Positions 35,966-43,869 of a DNA stretch of 64,000 bases are shown one piece after another. The DNA is from Oscillospiraceae bacterium (GTDB taxonomy: Bacteria > Bacillota > Clostridia > Oscillospirales > Oscillospiraceae), in the NCBI GenBank assembly GCA_017535865.1, contig JAFXTM010000001.1, positions 99,312 to 163,311 on the forward strand. Reading direction: 5' to 3'. A program made the position numbers and the translations under genes. The first letter of the stretch is position 1. The number at the start of each line of letters is the position of its first letter. Below the pieces are notes generated by a model. It did not search any database, was not told the origin of the DNA, and saw only the letters and a list, made by a program, of their open reading frames with translations.

Positions 35966-37500
35966 ATGCAGAAGATCCTGATCCTGGACTTCGGCGGCCA
36001 GTACAACCAGCTGATCGCCCGCCGTGTACGCGAAAACCACGTTTATTGCGAGGTCCATCCCCACTCCCTGTCCCGGGAGGAGATCCTGCACTTCGACCCG
36101 ATCGGCGTGATCTTTACGGGAGGCCCGCGCTCGGTTTACGATGCGGACGCGCCGCACGTCGACCCGGTCGTGTTTTCGCTCGGCGTTCCGATATTGGGCA
36201 TCTGCTACGGCTGCCAGCTTCTGGCGCAGACGCTCGGCGGCGAGGTCGTCCCCGCGCAGGACGCCTCCGCGCGCGAGTACGGCAAGACCCTCACGCGCTT
36301 TGAGCGCAGCTGCACGCTCTTTCGCGACCTGCCGGAGGAGAGCGTCACCTGGATGAGCCACGGCGACTACCTCTCCAGGGTGCCGGAGGGCTTTTCCCTC
36401 GCCGCCCGCAGCGCGGCCTGCCCGACGGCGGCCATCTGTGATGAGAAGAGACGGTTCTACGGCGTACAGTTCCACCCGGAAGTCAACCACACGCAGTACG
36501 GCACGGCCATGCTGCGCGCCTTTCTCTATGAGGTCTGCGGCGCCGTCGGCGACTGGTCGATGGCCGGTTTCCGGGACAGCGCGATCGCGGCGATCCGCGA
36601 AAGGTCGGCAGCGGCAGGGTGCTGCTCGCTCTGTCCGGCGGCGTGGATTCCTCGGTCGCCGCGGCCCTGCTCGCGGAGGCGGTGGGAAAGAAGCTCAACT
36701 GCGTATTCGTCGACCACGGCCTGATGCGCCTGCATGAGGGCGACGAGATCGAGGCTGTTTTCTCCCAGCGGGATCTGCATTTCGTGCGCGTCAACGCCGA
36801 GGAGCACTTTCTCTCCCGCCTTGCGGGCGTCACGGAGCCGGAGCGGAAACGGAAGATCATCGGCGAGGAGTTCATCCGCGTCTTTGAGGAAGAAGCCAGA
36901 AAGATCGGCGCCGTGGATTTTCTTGCCCAGGGTACGATCTACCCGGACGTGATCGAGTCCGGACGCGGGGACGCCGCCGTGATCAAAAGCCATCACAACG
37001 TAGGCGGTCTGCCCGACACGGTGGACTTCAAGGAGATCCTCGAGCCGCTGCGCCTGCTCTTCAAGGACGAGGTGCGCCAGCTCGGCCGCGAGCTCGGTCT
37101 GCCCGAGGCGCTCGTGTCGCGCCAGCCCTTTCCGGGGCCGGGTCTCGGCATCCGCGTGATCGGCGAGGTGACAAGGGAAAAGCTCGACCTGCTGCGTGAG
37201 GCCGACGCGATCTTTCGCGATGAGATGGCGCACGCGGGGCTCGCGGAGAGCAGCGGTCAGTATTTCGCCGCGCTGACCAACATGCGCTCCGTGGGCGTCA
37301 TGGGAGACGGGCGAAGCTATGATTACGCCGTCGCACTTCGCAGTGTGCAGACCTCGGACTTCATGACCGCCGACTGGTCGCGCCTGCCTTACGAGCTGCT
37401 CGACCGCGTGTCGGTGCGTATCGTAAACGAGGTGCGCGGCGTCAACCGCGTGCTCTACGACATAACCTCCAAACCGCCCGCAACCGTGGAATACGAATAA
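35966..37500 (+). pseudogene. guaA: GMP synthase with a -1 frameshift in the middle
   Basis: XMP to GMP amination. Frame 1 (35966 to about 36603) encodes the whole glutaminase domain: ILDFGGQYNQLIARRVRE, ILGICYGCQLLAQTLGG, GVQFHPEVNHTQYG. The synthetase domain (from about 36606, [17 protein letters not shown] to the canonical end PPATVEYE) is in another frame. Alignment to the usual family sequence [16 protein letters not shown] shows that GAAAGGTC at 36598-36605 lacks one A. Everything else is intact and conserved, and the gene is normally essential for de novo GMP, so a sequencing or assembly error is the likeliest cause. A programmed shift, two separate subunits (archaeal style) or a true lesion are alternatives. 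Confidence 0.85.
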
Positions 37501-37514
37501 GGGGGGCTCTGAAC

Positions 37515-38789
37515 ATGAAGAGCTGTGCGATCGTCGGCATCAACTGGGGCGACGAGGGAAAAGGCCGCATGGTCGATCTGCTGACGCGGGAATACGACGT
37601 GGTGATCCGCTATCAGGGCGGGGGCAACGCCGGTCACACTGTCGTCAACGAATACGGGAAGTTTGCTCTGCATCTGCTCCCGTCCGGGATCTTCCACGCA
37701 GGCGTCGTCAATGTGCTGGGAAACGGAGTCGCGCTGGATGCAGAGAATCTGTGGACCGAGATTGAGGCCGTACGGCGCCGGGGCGTGGCCGTGACGCCGT
37801 ACAATCTGAAAATCAGCGATCGGGCGTCCCTCCTGCTGCCCTGGCACCGGCAGCAGGACGCGCTGGAAGAGGCTCGCCTCGCGGCCAGACAGTACGGCTC
37901 GACCAAACAGGGTATCGCCCCGTTTTACTCCGACAAATATCAAAAGAAAACGATCCTCGCCGGAGAGCTGTTTTATCCGGAACAGCTTCGGGAACATCTT
38001 CTGGAGCTGCTGGAGTGGAAAAACCTGACCTTGTCCGGCGTGTACGGTGCGGAGCCGTACTCCCCGGAGAGCGTGACAGCCTGGATCGACACCTATGGCG
38101 AGAAGCTCAAGCCCTTCCTCTGCGATGCAAACGCCTGTCTCCGTCAGGCTGTTGCCGAGGGAAAGAACCTCCTGTTTGAAGCGCAGCTGGGCGCTCTGCG
38201 GGATCTGGACTACGGCATCTGCCCCTATACGACCTCTTCCAATGCGCTCGCAGCATACGCGCCTGTCGGCTCCGGCCTGCCGACCGCGAAGCTGGATGAG
38301 ATCGTCGGCGTCGTCAAGGCGTACTCGACCTGCGTGGGAGAAGGGCCCTTTGTCTGCGAGATGTTCGGAGAAGAGGCGTCTCGTCTGCGCGAGGCGGGCG
38401 GAGAATACGGCGCAAAGACCGGGCGGCCCCGCCGCGTCGGGCCGATCGACCTGGTGGCCACACGCTACGGCGTTCAGGTACAGGGGGCCTCTGCCCTTGC
38501 GCTGACCAAGCTCGACGTGTTAAGCTATATGCAGCGGATCCCGGTCTGTACGCAGTATGAGCTGAACGGCAAAGCGACCGCTGTGTTCCCGTTCCCGACA
38601 GCGCTCGAACAGGCAAAGCCGATCCTGGAGCATCTAGACGGCTGGTGCTGCGATATCTCCGGCGTGAGGCGCTGGGAGGAGCTTCCCGCGGCGGCGCGCC
38701 GTTTTGTGGAGTTTGTTGAAGACCGTGTCGGCTGCCCGATCCGGTATATCTCGGTCGGCGCCGAGCGGGACGCCATTATTCTGAGATGA
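37515..38789 (+). CDS. purA: Adenylosuccinate synthetase
   Basis: Joins IMP and aspartate with GTP, the first AMP-specific step. The 424-aa protein begins with the GTP-loop CAIVGINWGDEGKGRMVDLL, followed by RYQGGGNAGHTVV, STKQGIAPFYSDK, YPYTTSSN-type CPYTTSSNALAA, GEGPFVCE and GRPRRVGPIDLVATRYGVQVQG and the C-terminal KLDVLS. Arg replaces the usual last Lys of the GDEGKGK loop, a conservative change. Canonical length, 14 bp after guaA. Confidence 0.95.
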   Translation: MKSCAIVGINWGDEGKGRMVDLLTREYDVVIRYQGGGNAGHTVVNEYGKFALHLLPSGIFHAGVVNVLGNGVALDAENLWTEIEAVRRRGVAVTPYNLKISDRASLLLPWHRQQDALEEARLAARQYGSTKQGIAPFYSDKYQKKTILAGELFYPEQLREHLLELLEWKNLTLSGVYGAEPYSPESVTAWIDTYGEKLKPFLCDANACLRQAVAEGKNLLFEAQLGALRDLDYGICPYTTSSNALAAYAPVGSGLPTAKLDEIVGVVKAYSTCVGEGPFVCEMFGEEASRLREAGGEYGAKTGRPRRVGPIDLVATRYGVQVQGASALALTKLDVLSYMQRIPVCTQYELNGKATAVFPFPTALEQAKPILEHLDGWCCDISGVRRWEELPAAARRFVEFVEDRVGCPIRYISVGAERDAIILR

Positions 38790-38801
38790 GGTTTATCGCG
38801 A

Positions 38802-40220
38802 ATGAACGATCGATATGAGTCCCCCCTCGCAGCGCGCTATGCTTCTGCGTTTATGCAGACGCTTTTTTCCCCGCAGAAACGGGTGGAGACATGGCGGCGT
38901 CTTTGGGCCGCTCTCGCCCGCACGGAGCACGAGCTCGGTCTGCCGATCTCGGCGGAGCAGGTGGAGGAGCTCGAGGCGCACATCACGGATATCGACTTTG
39001 CCTACGCCGCGCAGCGGGAAAAGGAAGTCCGACACGACGTCATGGCGCATATCGACGCCTACGGAAAAGCCGCGCCGTCGGCGGCGGGCATCCTCCACCT
39101 CGGCGCGACCAGCTGCTATGTCACGGATAACGGCGATCTGATCCTCTATCGGGAGGGACTCCGCTATCTGCGCGGCGAACTGCTGAAGCTGCTGAAAAGC
39201 CTCGCCGTCTTTGCCGAGCGATACAAGGCTGTGCCGACGCTGGGCTATACCCACTATCAGCCGGCTCAGCTCGTTACCGTTGGCAAACGCGCCGCCCTCT
39301 GGATGCAGGACTTTCTTGCCGATCTGGAGGAGCTGGATTTTGTCCTTGGCGCCATGCGTTTTCTCGGCTGCCGCGGGACCACGGGCACGGAGGCGAGCTT
39401 TTTGGATCTGTTCGACGGGGATGAGAAAAGAATCGACGAGCTCAATCGTCGGCTCGCCGGGAAATTCGGTTTTTCCGCATGCTTTCCCGTCTGTGGGCAG
39501 ACCTATCCCCGCAAAGCGGACAGCCGCATCCTGAACAGCCTGAGCGCCATAGCCCAAAGTGCTTACCGGATGGCGCAGGATATCCGTCTCCTTCAGCACG
39601 ACCGCCAGTTGGAGGAGCCTTTCGAGGACAGCCAGATCGGCTCCTCGGCCATGGCCTACAAGCGGAACCCCATGCGATGCGAGCGGATCTGTTCTCTCAG
39701 CCGTTACCTGATGGTCGATGCGATGAACGCCCCTCTTACGGCCTCCGCACAATGGCTGGAACGCAGTCTGGACGACTCCGCAAACCGCCGCCTCTCCCTG
39801 CCGGAAGCCTTTCTCTGTGCCGACGCGATCCTGCGGCTGGCGCAGAATGTGAGCACCGGGCTGCGCGTCAATGAGAAGATCGTCGATAAAACCGTGCGGG
39901 AATATCTCCCCTTCATCGCCACGGAAAACCTCCTGATGGAAGCCGTCAAGCGCGGCGGCAATCGTCAGATTCTGCATGAGACCATCCGCCGCTGCTCCAT
40001 GGAGGCCTCCGCGAGGATGAAAGAGGGAGAGGCCTGCGATCTGCTGGAACGCCTGGCGGCCTGTCCGGAATTCGGCCTGGACGACGAGCAGGCGTTGGCG
40101 CAATGGCTCGACCCGGCAGACTATATCGGCCGCTGTCCTCAGCAGGTGGATTCGTTTCTGGAAACCCTGCAGCCCTTGCTGTGCGGCGTCGAGCTTCCTG
40201 CCGACCATCTTCCCGTATAG
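38802..40220 (+). CDS. purB: Adenylosuccinate lyase
   Basis: Cleaves SAICAR and adenylosuccinate in purine synthesis. The 472-aa fumarase-superfamily protein has LGATSCYVTDNGD, TLGYTHYQPAQLVTVGKRA, CRGTTGTEASFLDLF and the signature loop GSSAMAYKRNPMRCERI. 12 bp behind purA; last gene of the nucleotide cluster, followed by a strong terminator. Confidence 0.95.
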   Translation: MNDRYESPLAARYASAFMQTLFSPQKRVETWRRLWAALARTEHELGLPISAEQVEELEAHITDIDFAYAAQREKEVRHDVMAHIDAYGKAAPSAAGILHLGATSCYVTDNGDLILYREGLRYLRGELLKLLKSLAVFAERYKAVPTLGYTHYQPAQLVTVGKRAALWMQDFLADLEELDFVLGAMRFLGCRGTTGTEASFLDLFDGDEKRIDELNRRLAGKFGFSACFPVCGQTYPRKADSRILNSLSAIAQSAYRMAQDIRLLQHDRQLEEPFEDSQIGSSAMAYKRNPMRCERICSLSRYLMVDAMNAPLTASAQWLERSLDDSANRRLSLPEAFLCADAILRLAQNVSTGLRVNEKIVDKTVREYLPFIATENLLMEAVKRGGNRQILHETIRRCSMEASARMKEGEACDLLERLAACPEFGLDDEQALAQWLDPADYIGRCPQQVDSFLETLQPLLCGVELPADHLPV

Positions 40221-40288
40221 CCGCGGCCCCTCCCCACTCCGCAGGGGCGCCGCTGCGTTTCATTGCAGCGACATACCGGACAAAAAAA

Positions 40289-40306
40289 GGACCGCCGAAG
40301 CGGTCC
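40289..40306. terminator. Bidirectional terminator (purB / micro-ORF pair)
   Basis: GGACCGC-CGAA-GCGGTCC stem with a run of A before and CTTTTTTT after, so it can stop transcription from purB on plus and from the micro-ORF unit on minus. Confidence 0.88.
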
Positions 40307-40320
40307 CTTTTTTTATTTCA

Positions 40321-40368
40321 TCACTTGCCCTCGCGATGCGAGAAGCTTTCATAATACTCCTTCAGCAT
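40321..40368 (-). CDS. 15-residue micro-ORF, second copy
   Basis: Encodes MLKEYYESFSHREGK and then TGA, identical to the peptide of the upstream copy at 40420-40467. AGAAAGAAGG lies 8-9 nt before the ATG as ribosome site, and an in-frame TAG six codons upstream of the ATG rules out a longer product. All five nucleotide differences from the other copy within the ORF are synonymous third-position changes (Y, S, H, G, K codons), which points to selection on the peptide. No signal peptide or membrane segment; charged and aromatic composition. Function unknown. Confidence 0.6.
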   Translation of the reverse strand: MLKEYYESFSHREGK

Positions 40369-40419
40369 GATCGGCGCCTTCTTTCTCTAAAGATTTCCGT
40401 GGATTTGCAGCAGCAAAAG

Positions 40420-40467
40420 TCATTTCCCCTCGCGGTGAGAGAAGCTTTCGTAATACTCCTTCAGCAT
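40420..40467 (-). CDS. 15-residue micro-ORF, first copy
   Basis: Encodes MLKEYYESFSHREGK, TGA stop at 40420-40422. Preceded by AGAAAGAAGGCGC at a proper ribosome-site distance and by an in-frame stop 13 codons upstream. It is promoter-proximal in a small complete unit: promoter 40520-40548, this ORF, second copy 99 bp downstream, terminator 40289-40306. The repeated unit also includes AAATCCAC before the ribosome site. Unknown peptide, possibly signalling or regulatory; small length makes the call tentative. Confidence 0.6.
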   Translation of the reverse strand: MLKEYYESFSHREGK

Positions 40468-40519
40468 TTTCAGCGCCTTCTTTCTGTGTGGATTTGTCCT
40501 GTTCCCTCAGGACGCTTGT

Positions 40520-40548
40520 ATCATAGCACGAAAAGTATAAAAAATAAA
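40520..40548 (-). promoter_or_regulatory. Promoter of the micro-ORF pair
   Basis: Minus strand: -35 TTTATT (40543-40548), 17-nt spacer, -10 TATGAT (40520-40525), about 45 nt ahead of the first ribosome site. Confidence 0.55.
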
Positions 40549-40551
40549 ATA

Positions 40552-40590
40552 CATATTATAAGGATTTTATAATATGATTTTTATATTATA
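40552..40590. repeat. AT-rich overlapping palindromes
   Basis: CATATTATAA (40552-40561) pairs with TTATAATATG (40567-40576) around 5 nt. The same middle arm TATAATAT can instead pair with ATATTATA (40583-40590). The stretch is pure A/T in a GC-rich genome and lies just upstream of the micro-ORF promoter, so it may be an operator. 40591-40799 contains a short GCAGGCCGCTCC tandem repeat and no gene that I can support. Confidence 0.6.
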
Positions 40591-40799
40591 CGATTTAGGT
40601 GCGAATGGCATCCCGATCACAGGAAAGCGGAACGCCGCAGGCCGCTCCGCAGGCCGCTCCGCATCAGGCTCCCGCGGCTGATCCGCGCTCGAATCGAGCT
40701 CACCCGTTCGATACCGGCCGCTTACGTAAAAAAACAGGCCCCGCCGCATGGCGCAATCTGTCTTTTTGGCAAAGAAACCGTACTTTGATACAATGAAAT

Positions 40800-40823
40800 G
40801 AGGCGGCCCATGAGAGCCGCCTC
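40800..40823 (-). terminator. Hairpin downstream of the beta-helix lipoprotein gene
   Basis: GAGGCGGC/GCCGCCTC 8-bp stem 50 nt after the stop codon of the minus-strand gene; no clear U-run follows, so termination is uncertain. Confidence 0.4.
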
Positions 40824-40872
40824 TTATGCTTTCAGTTTCTGAACACAAAGATCCAGCAGACAAAGAATATGG

Positions 40873-42462
40873 CTATATCGTTCCGGTCAGCGCCGCGCCG
40901 TTGACATACAGGGTGTAGCCGTTGGAGATCACGTTTTCTGCGCTGCCGTTGAACTCGGTAATATAGCTGTCGCCGGTCAGCGTCCAGGTGCTGGTGCTGT
41001 CCAGCGTGACGGAAACGGCGCCAACCTCAGCGGAGACCGTTTCGCCCTTGGCGTTGACGATGCTGCCGTCGATGCTGCCCTCAAAGCTCGAGCCGTCCGT
41101 CAGCTCCAGCGTGAGGCTCGAATCGCTGCCGACCTTGACCGCGCCGACGAGCTTCTGGGCAACGGCTTTAAGTTCTGCGATGTTGCTGCCGCCGCTCCAG
41201 CCGTCCGCGCAGACGGAGAGCAGAATGTTGTCCACATCCTCGTTGACGATCTCCACGCCCTCCAGCGTGATGACCGCGTTGGTATTGGTCACATGAAAAA
41301 CGTGGCCGCTCTTGCTGGTGAGGCTGCCGCCCGTCATGGTGAAGTGGCTGGTGCCGCTGGCCGCGTCGCCGGACATGGACTGGTAGATCATGATCGTATC
41401 CAGGAAGGTGGCGTTGCTGTTGCGCCGGGTGTTGTTGGCAGTCAGGTCGCAGTCATTCAGTGTGATCGAATTAAGGCCCTCGATGCACACGCCTTCGGAG
41501 AGATTGGAGATCAGCGTGGCGTTGGACACCGTGATGTCGGCCGTGGAGTAGATGGCCGGAGAACCGAGGCCGTTGGTGGTGTAGCTGCCTCCGTCCACCA
41601 TGACGGTGCCGCCGCCGCGGTCGGTGCGGATGGCCGCGCTGGAACGGCCGGAGGTAGTCACGTCCAGGTCATAAGCATACGTCACGCCGCCGCCCGTGGT
41701 CATGATGCCGCCCGAGCCGTCGCCTGTGGTGACGATGGTGGTGCCGCGGATGATAAGCGTCGTGCCGTCGCCGTCAGCACCGTTCCGCCCGCCGTTGCCG
41801 CCGTAGCAGAAGACGCCGTTTGCGCCGTCTGCATCGGAAGTGATCGTGCCGCCCTCGATGGCGGCGGTCGCGCCGTCCTTGACGAGCACAGCCGCGTTCA
41901 GACCGTAGAAGTTGCAGCTGTCGCCGCCGTCGGAATCGCCGGACTTGGTGACCATGGGATCGGTGATCGTGACTTCATCGGAGGCGCTGATCAGAAGCGC
42001 GCTCTCGTCGGCCGCGGTACTGGTATAGGTCTGGCCTGTCTGCGTATCGCCGGAAGTGATTTCAACTGTGCCTGCATAGTCGATATCTGCGCTGCCTCTA
42101 CCCGGACCGCCGCCGGGCATTCCGCCGCCAAAGCCTCCGGGAGGCGTGCCGCCGGGCCCACCGTTCATTCCCTCAGGAAGACCTCCGGGAGGGGTACCGC
42201 CGGGGCCGCCGTTTCCGTCCGGTTTTTCGGGCGGCGTACCGCCGGGGCCGTCCTCGGGAGGATCGCCGGGAGGCGTCCCTTCGGGCGGTTCACCCGGCAT
42301 TTCTCCGGACGGAGCTCCATGGATTTCCTCAGCAGAAAGCGCTTCCGTCTGCGCATCTATTGCCGGGTTCTCCGAATCCGCAGCGGCTGAAGCGCTTCCG
42401 CAGGCTGTTAAGGTCATGAGCAGAAGGGCCGCTGACAATACGATCGCAAAATACTTTTTCAT
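40873..42462 (-). CDS. Surface lipoprotein with Pro/Gly linker and beta-helix domain
   Basis: 529-aa exported protein. The start MKKYFAIVLSAALLLMTLTAC is fixed by AAAGGAGG upstream; the signal peptide ends in lipobox LTAC. Residues about 35-125 are a low-complexity linker of PGG/GGTPPG units. The remainder (about 130-500) is Ser/Thr/Gly/Asn-rich with regular short strands (VTITDPMVTKSG, TLIIRGTTIVTTGDG, TVMVDGGSYTTNG, ITVSNATLI, ITLNDCDLTANN), typical of a right-handed parallel beta-helix as in pectin-lyase-like and carbohydrate-binding (DUF4353-type) proteins. It probably binds or attacks a polysaccharide or acts as an adhesin. Confidence 0.8.
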   Translation of the reverse strand: MKKYFAIVLSAALLLMTLTACGSASAAADSENPAIDAQTEALSAEEIHGAPSGEMPGEPPEGTPPGDPPEDGPGGTPPEKPDGNGGPGGTPPGGLPEGMNGGPGGTPPGGFGGGMPGGGPGRGSADIDYAGTVEITSGDTQTGQTYTSTAADESALLISASDEVTITDPMVTKSGDSDGGDSCNFYGLNAAVLVKDGATAAIEGGTITSDADGANGVFCYGGNGGRNGADGDGTTLIIRGTTIVTTGDGSGGIMTTGGGVTYAYDLDVTTSGRSSAAIRTDRGGGTVMVDGGSYTTNGLGSPAIYSTADITVSNATLISNLSEGVCIEGLNSITLNDCDLTANNTRRNSNATFLDTIMIYQSMSGDAASGTSHFTMTGGSLTSKSGHVFHVTNTNAVITLEGVEIVNEDVDNILLSVCADGWSGGSNIAELKAVAQKLVGAVKVGSDSSLTLELTDGSSFEGSIDGSIVNAKGETVSAEVGAVSVTLDSTSTWTLTGDSYITEFNGSAENVISNGYTLYVNGAALTGTI

Positions 42463-42764
42463 GTTTTTTCCTCCTTTGCTTTGTCTGGAGCGAATATACC
42501 ATGCGAACCTTAAAGGAAACTTAGTCGCGGGGGATACGAATCGCTTCCGCCTGTGGGCGTCCCTTTTTCGGCTCTTTTTGTCCCGCCTCACTTGCCGGGC
42601 GTCAGCCCGGCGGCGCTCGCCGGGCTCTTGATTCGCTCAAAAACTGCCGGCTCACAGGTGCTTCACAGTCCTCGCAGAGCGGATCTGGGCCGGGACAAGA
42701 CGCAGCAGGCAGAGAATACTTCCGATCTTTCAATGACTGCAGCGCCGTATCAGCCCAAGTCTGC

Positions 42765-42808
42765 CCGCGTAACCCGGCATGGGTTCGAATCCACCACGTC
42801 CAGCCACT
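42765..42808 (+). other. Possible tRNA 3' fragment
   Basis: GGGTTCGAATCC followed by ACCACGTCCAGCCA looks like the T-arm and 3' end of a tRNA, immediately before the hairpin of the first array module. No 5' half with matching acceptor is found upstream and the T-stem pairs poorly. It may be a degraded tRNA or an attachment-site relic. 42463-42764 shows no gene. Confidence 0.35.
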
Positions 42809-42809
42809 A

Positions 42810-42881
42810 AAGAAACCTCTTTTGTCTACCAAAGGCAGAAGAGGTTTTCTTGTTGTACAACTAGATCAAGTATTGTATAAT
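42810..42881 (+). repeat. Array module copy 0: hairpin plus promoter
   Basis: Terminator-like hairpin beginning AAGAAACCTCTTTTGTC (42810-42852), then a promoter TTGTAC (42853-42858), 17-nt spacer, TATAAT (42876-42881) that drives the methyltransferase gene. Same order as copies 1 and 2. This copy lacks the pair of 30-bp repeats. Confidence 0.75.
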
Positions 42882-42919
42882 CATCTCAACAAACCGGAAT
42901 TTGTAAGGGGGAGATGCGC

Positions 42920-43675
42920 ATGAATATTACGCAAACCTTTTATAATAATTTGGCAAGTCAATACGATAAGCTCTTTCAGGATTGGCAGGCAACAACGCAT
43001 GAGCAGGCCGTAATCCTGAACAACCTCTTTGCTGAGAGCGGTTTTGACAAAACGGCTCGAATTCTCGACTGTGCCTGCGGGATCGGAACACAGGCGATTG
43101 GACTGGCCACCCTTGGCTATACCATGACTGCTTCGGATATCAGTGATGAGGAGCTCGTTAAGGCGTCCGAGCGTGCTGAGAAAAACGGTGTGACCATTCG
43201 TTTTGAACATGCGGATTTCTGCGCCTTGTCGGATACCTTCTCTGAACAGTTTGATATTGTGATCGCGATGGACAACGCTCTGCCGCATATGCTTTCAAGC
43301 GAAGCTCTGGAATCGGCGGTCAAGAGTATTACAAATCAGATCAAGTTGGGTGGTATCTTTGTCGCCAGTATCCGCGACTATGACAGCCTTCTGGCTGAGA
43401 AACCTCCATATTCACCGCCGTATATCCACAAGACGGACAAAGGACAGCGCGTTTCCTTCCAGACATGGGTTTGGAACGGGAATCACTATCGGCTGACGCA
43501 GTACATTGTCGATGACGAGGAGAAACTTCAAATCAGCAAGTTCGAGTGTGAATACAGAGCTGTACGCAGAGAAGAATTGACAAACCTGCTTAAATCCAAT
43601 GGATGCGGAGAAGTGGCCTGGAAGTTCCCTGAGGAAACAGGGTTTTATCAGCCGATCGTAGTAGCACGGAAGTGA
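42920..43675 (+). CDS. Class I SAM-dependent methyltransferase
   Basis: 251-aa protein with motif I ILDCACGIGTQAIGLATLGY, acidic motif II TASDIS, motif III HADFCALSDTF and IVIAMDNALPHML, followed by GGIFVASIRDYD. It resembles glycine/sarcosine-type small-molecule N-methyltransferases; the substrate is unknown. The ATG at 42920 is preferred, with GGGGGAG 6 nt ahead; an ATG at 42914 touches that site. Codon use is more A/T-rich than neighbouring core genes, suggesting acquisition. First gene of the repeat-bounded array. Confidence 0.88.
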   Translation: MNITQTFYNNLASQYDKLFQDWQATTHEQAVILNNLFAESGFDKTARILDCACGIGTQAIGLATLGYTMTASDISDEELVKASERAEKNGVTIRFEHADFCALSDTFSEQFDIVIAMDNALPHMLSSEALESAVKSITNQIKLGGIFVASIRDYDSLLAEKPPYSPPYIHKTDKGQRVSFQTWVWNGNHYRLTQYIVDDEEKLQISKFECEYRAVRREELTNLLKSNGCGEVAWKFPEETGFYQPIVVARK

Positions 43676-43686
43676 TAACTTCCCGG

Positions 43687-43833
43687 TTGTCGAGCTGTTC
43701 GCCGTGCACCTTTTACGCGGACTTTCTATGGTCTCGTACCTTTTACGCGTACTTAGCCATGAAAGAAACCTCTTTTGTCTGCCAAAAGGACAAAAGAGGT
43801 TTTCTTGCCGTTTTCAAAACAATATGCTATATT
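43687..43833 (+). repeat. Array module copy 1: 30-bp repeats, hairpin, promoter
   Basis: Begins TTGTCGAG 11 nt after the methyltransferase stop. Two 30-bp repeats follow with ACCTTTTACGCG at 43708 and 43738, then the hairpin AAGAAACCTCTTTTGTC / GACAAAAGAGGTTTTCTT (43763-43806). Last is promoter TTGCCG (43805-43810), 17-nt spacer, TATATT (43828-43833). The hairpin ends the upstream gene and the promoter starts the next. Confidence 0.8.
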
Positions 43834-43869
43834 CAGCATAACCCATCTTGATCTTTGGAGGGGGACCGG

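Noticed and set aside
36619-37500. Second half of guaA as an independent ATP-PPase gene
   Set aside because: The frame joins seamlessly to the glutaminase half after restoring one base, and no ribosome site precedes GTG 36619; kept only as an alternative.
40567-40863. 98-codon minus-strand frame in the gap before the beta-helix lipoprotein
   Set aside because: No ribosome site, composition like random GC-rich sequence, overlaps repeats.
42602-42832. Small minus-strand frame reading MVDKRGFFSGWTWWIRTHAGL, and a similar one near 43753-44337
   Set aside because: They simply translate the repeated hairpin and the tRNA-like fragment in reverse; no independent coding evidence.
43687-43758. CRISPR-like pairs of 30-bp repeats
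   Set aside because: Only two units per location, spacer part of about 9 bp, no cas genes; better described as part of the array module.
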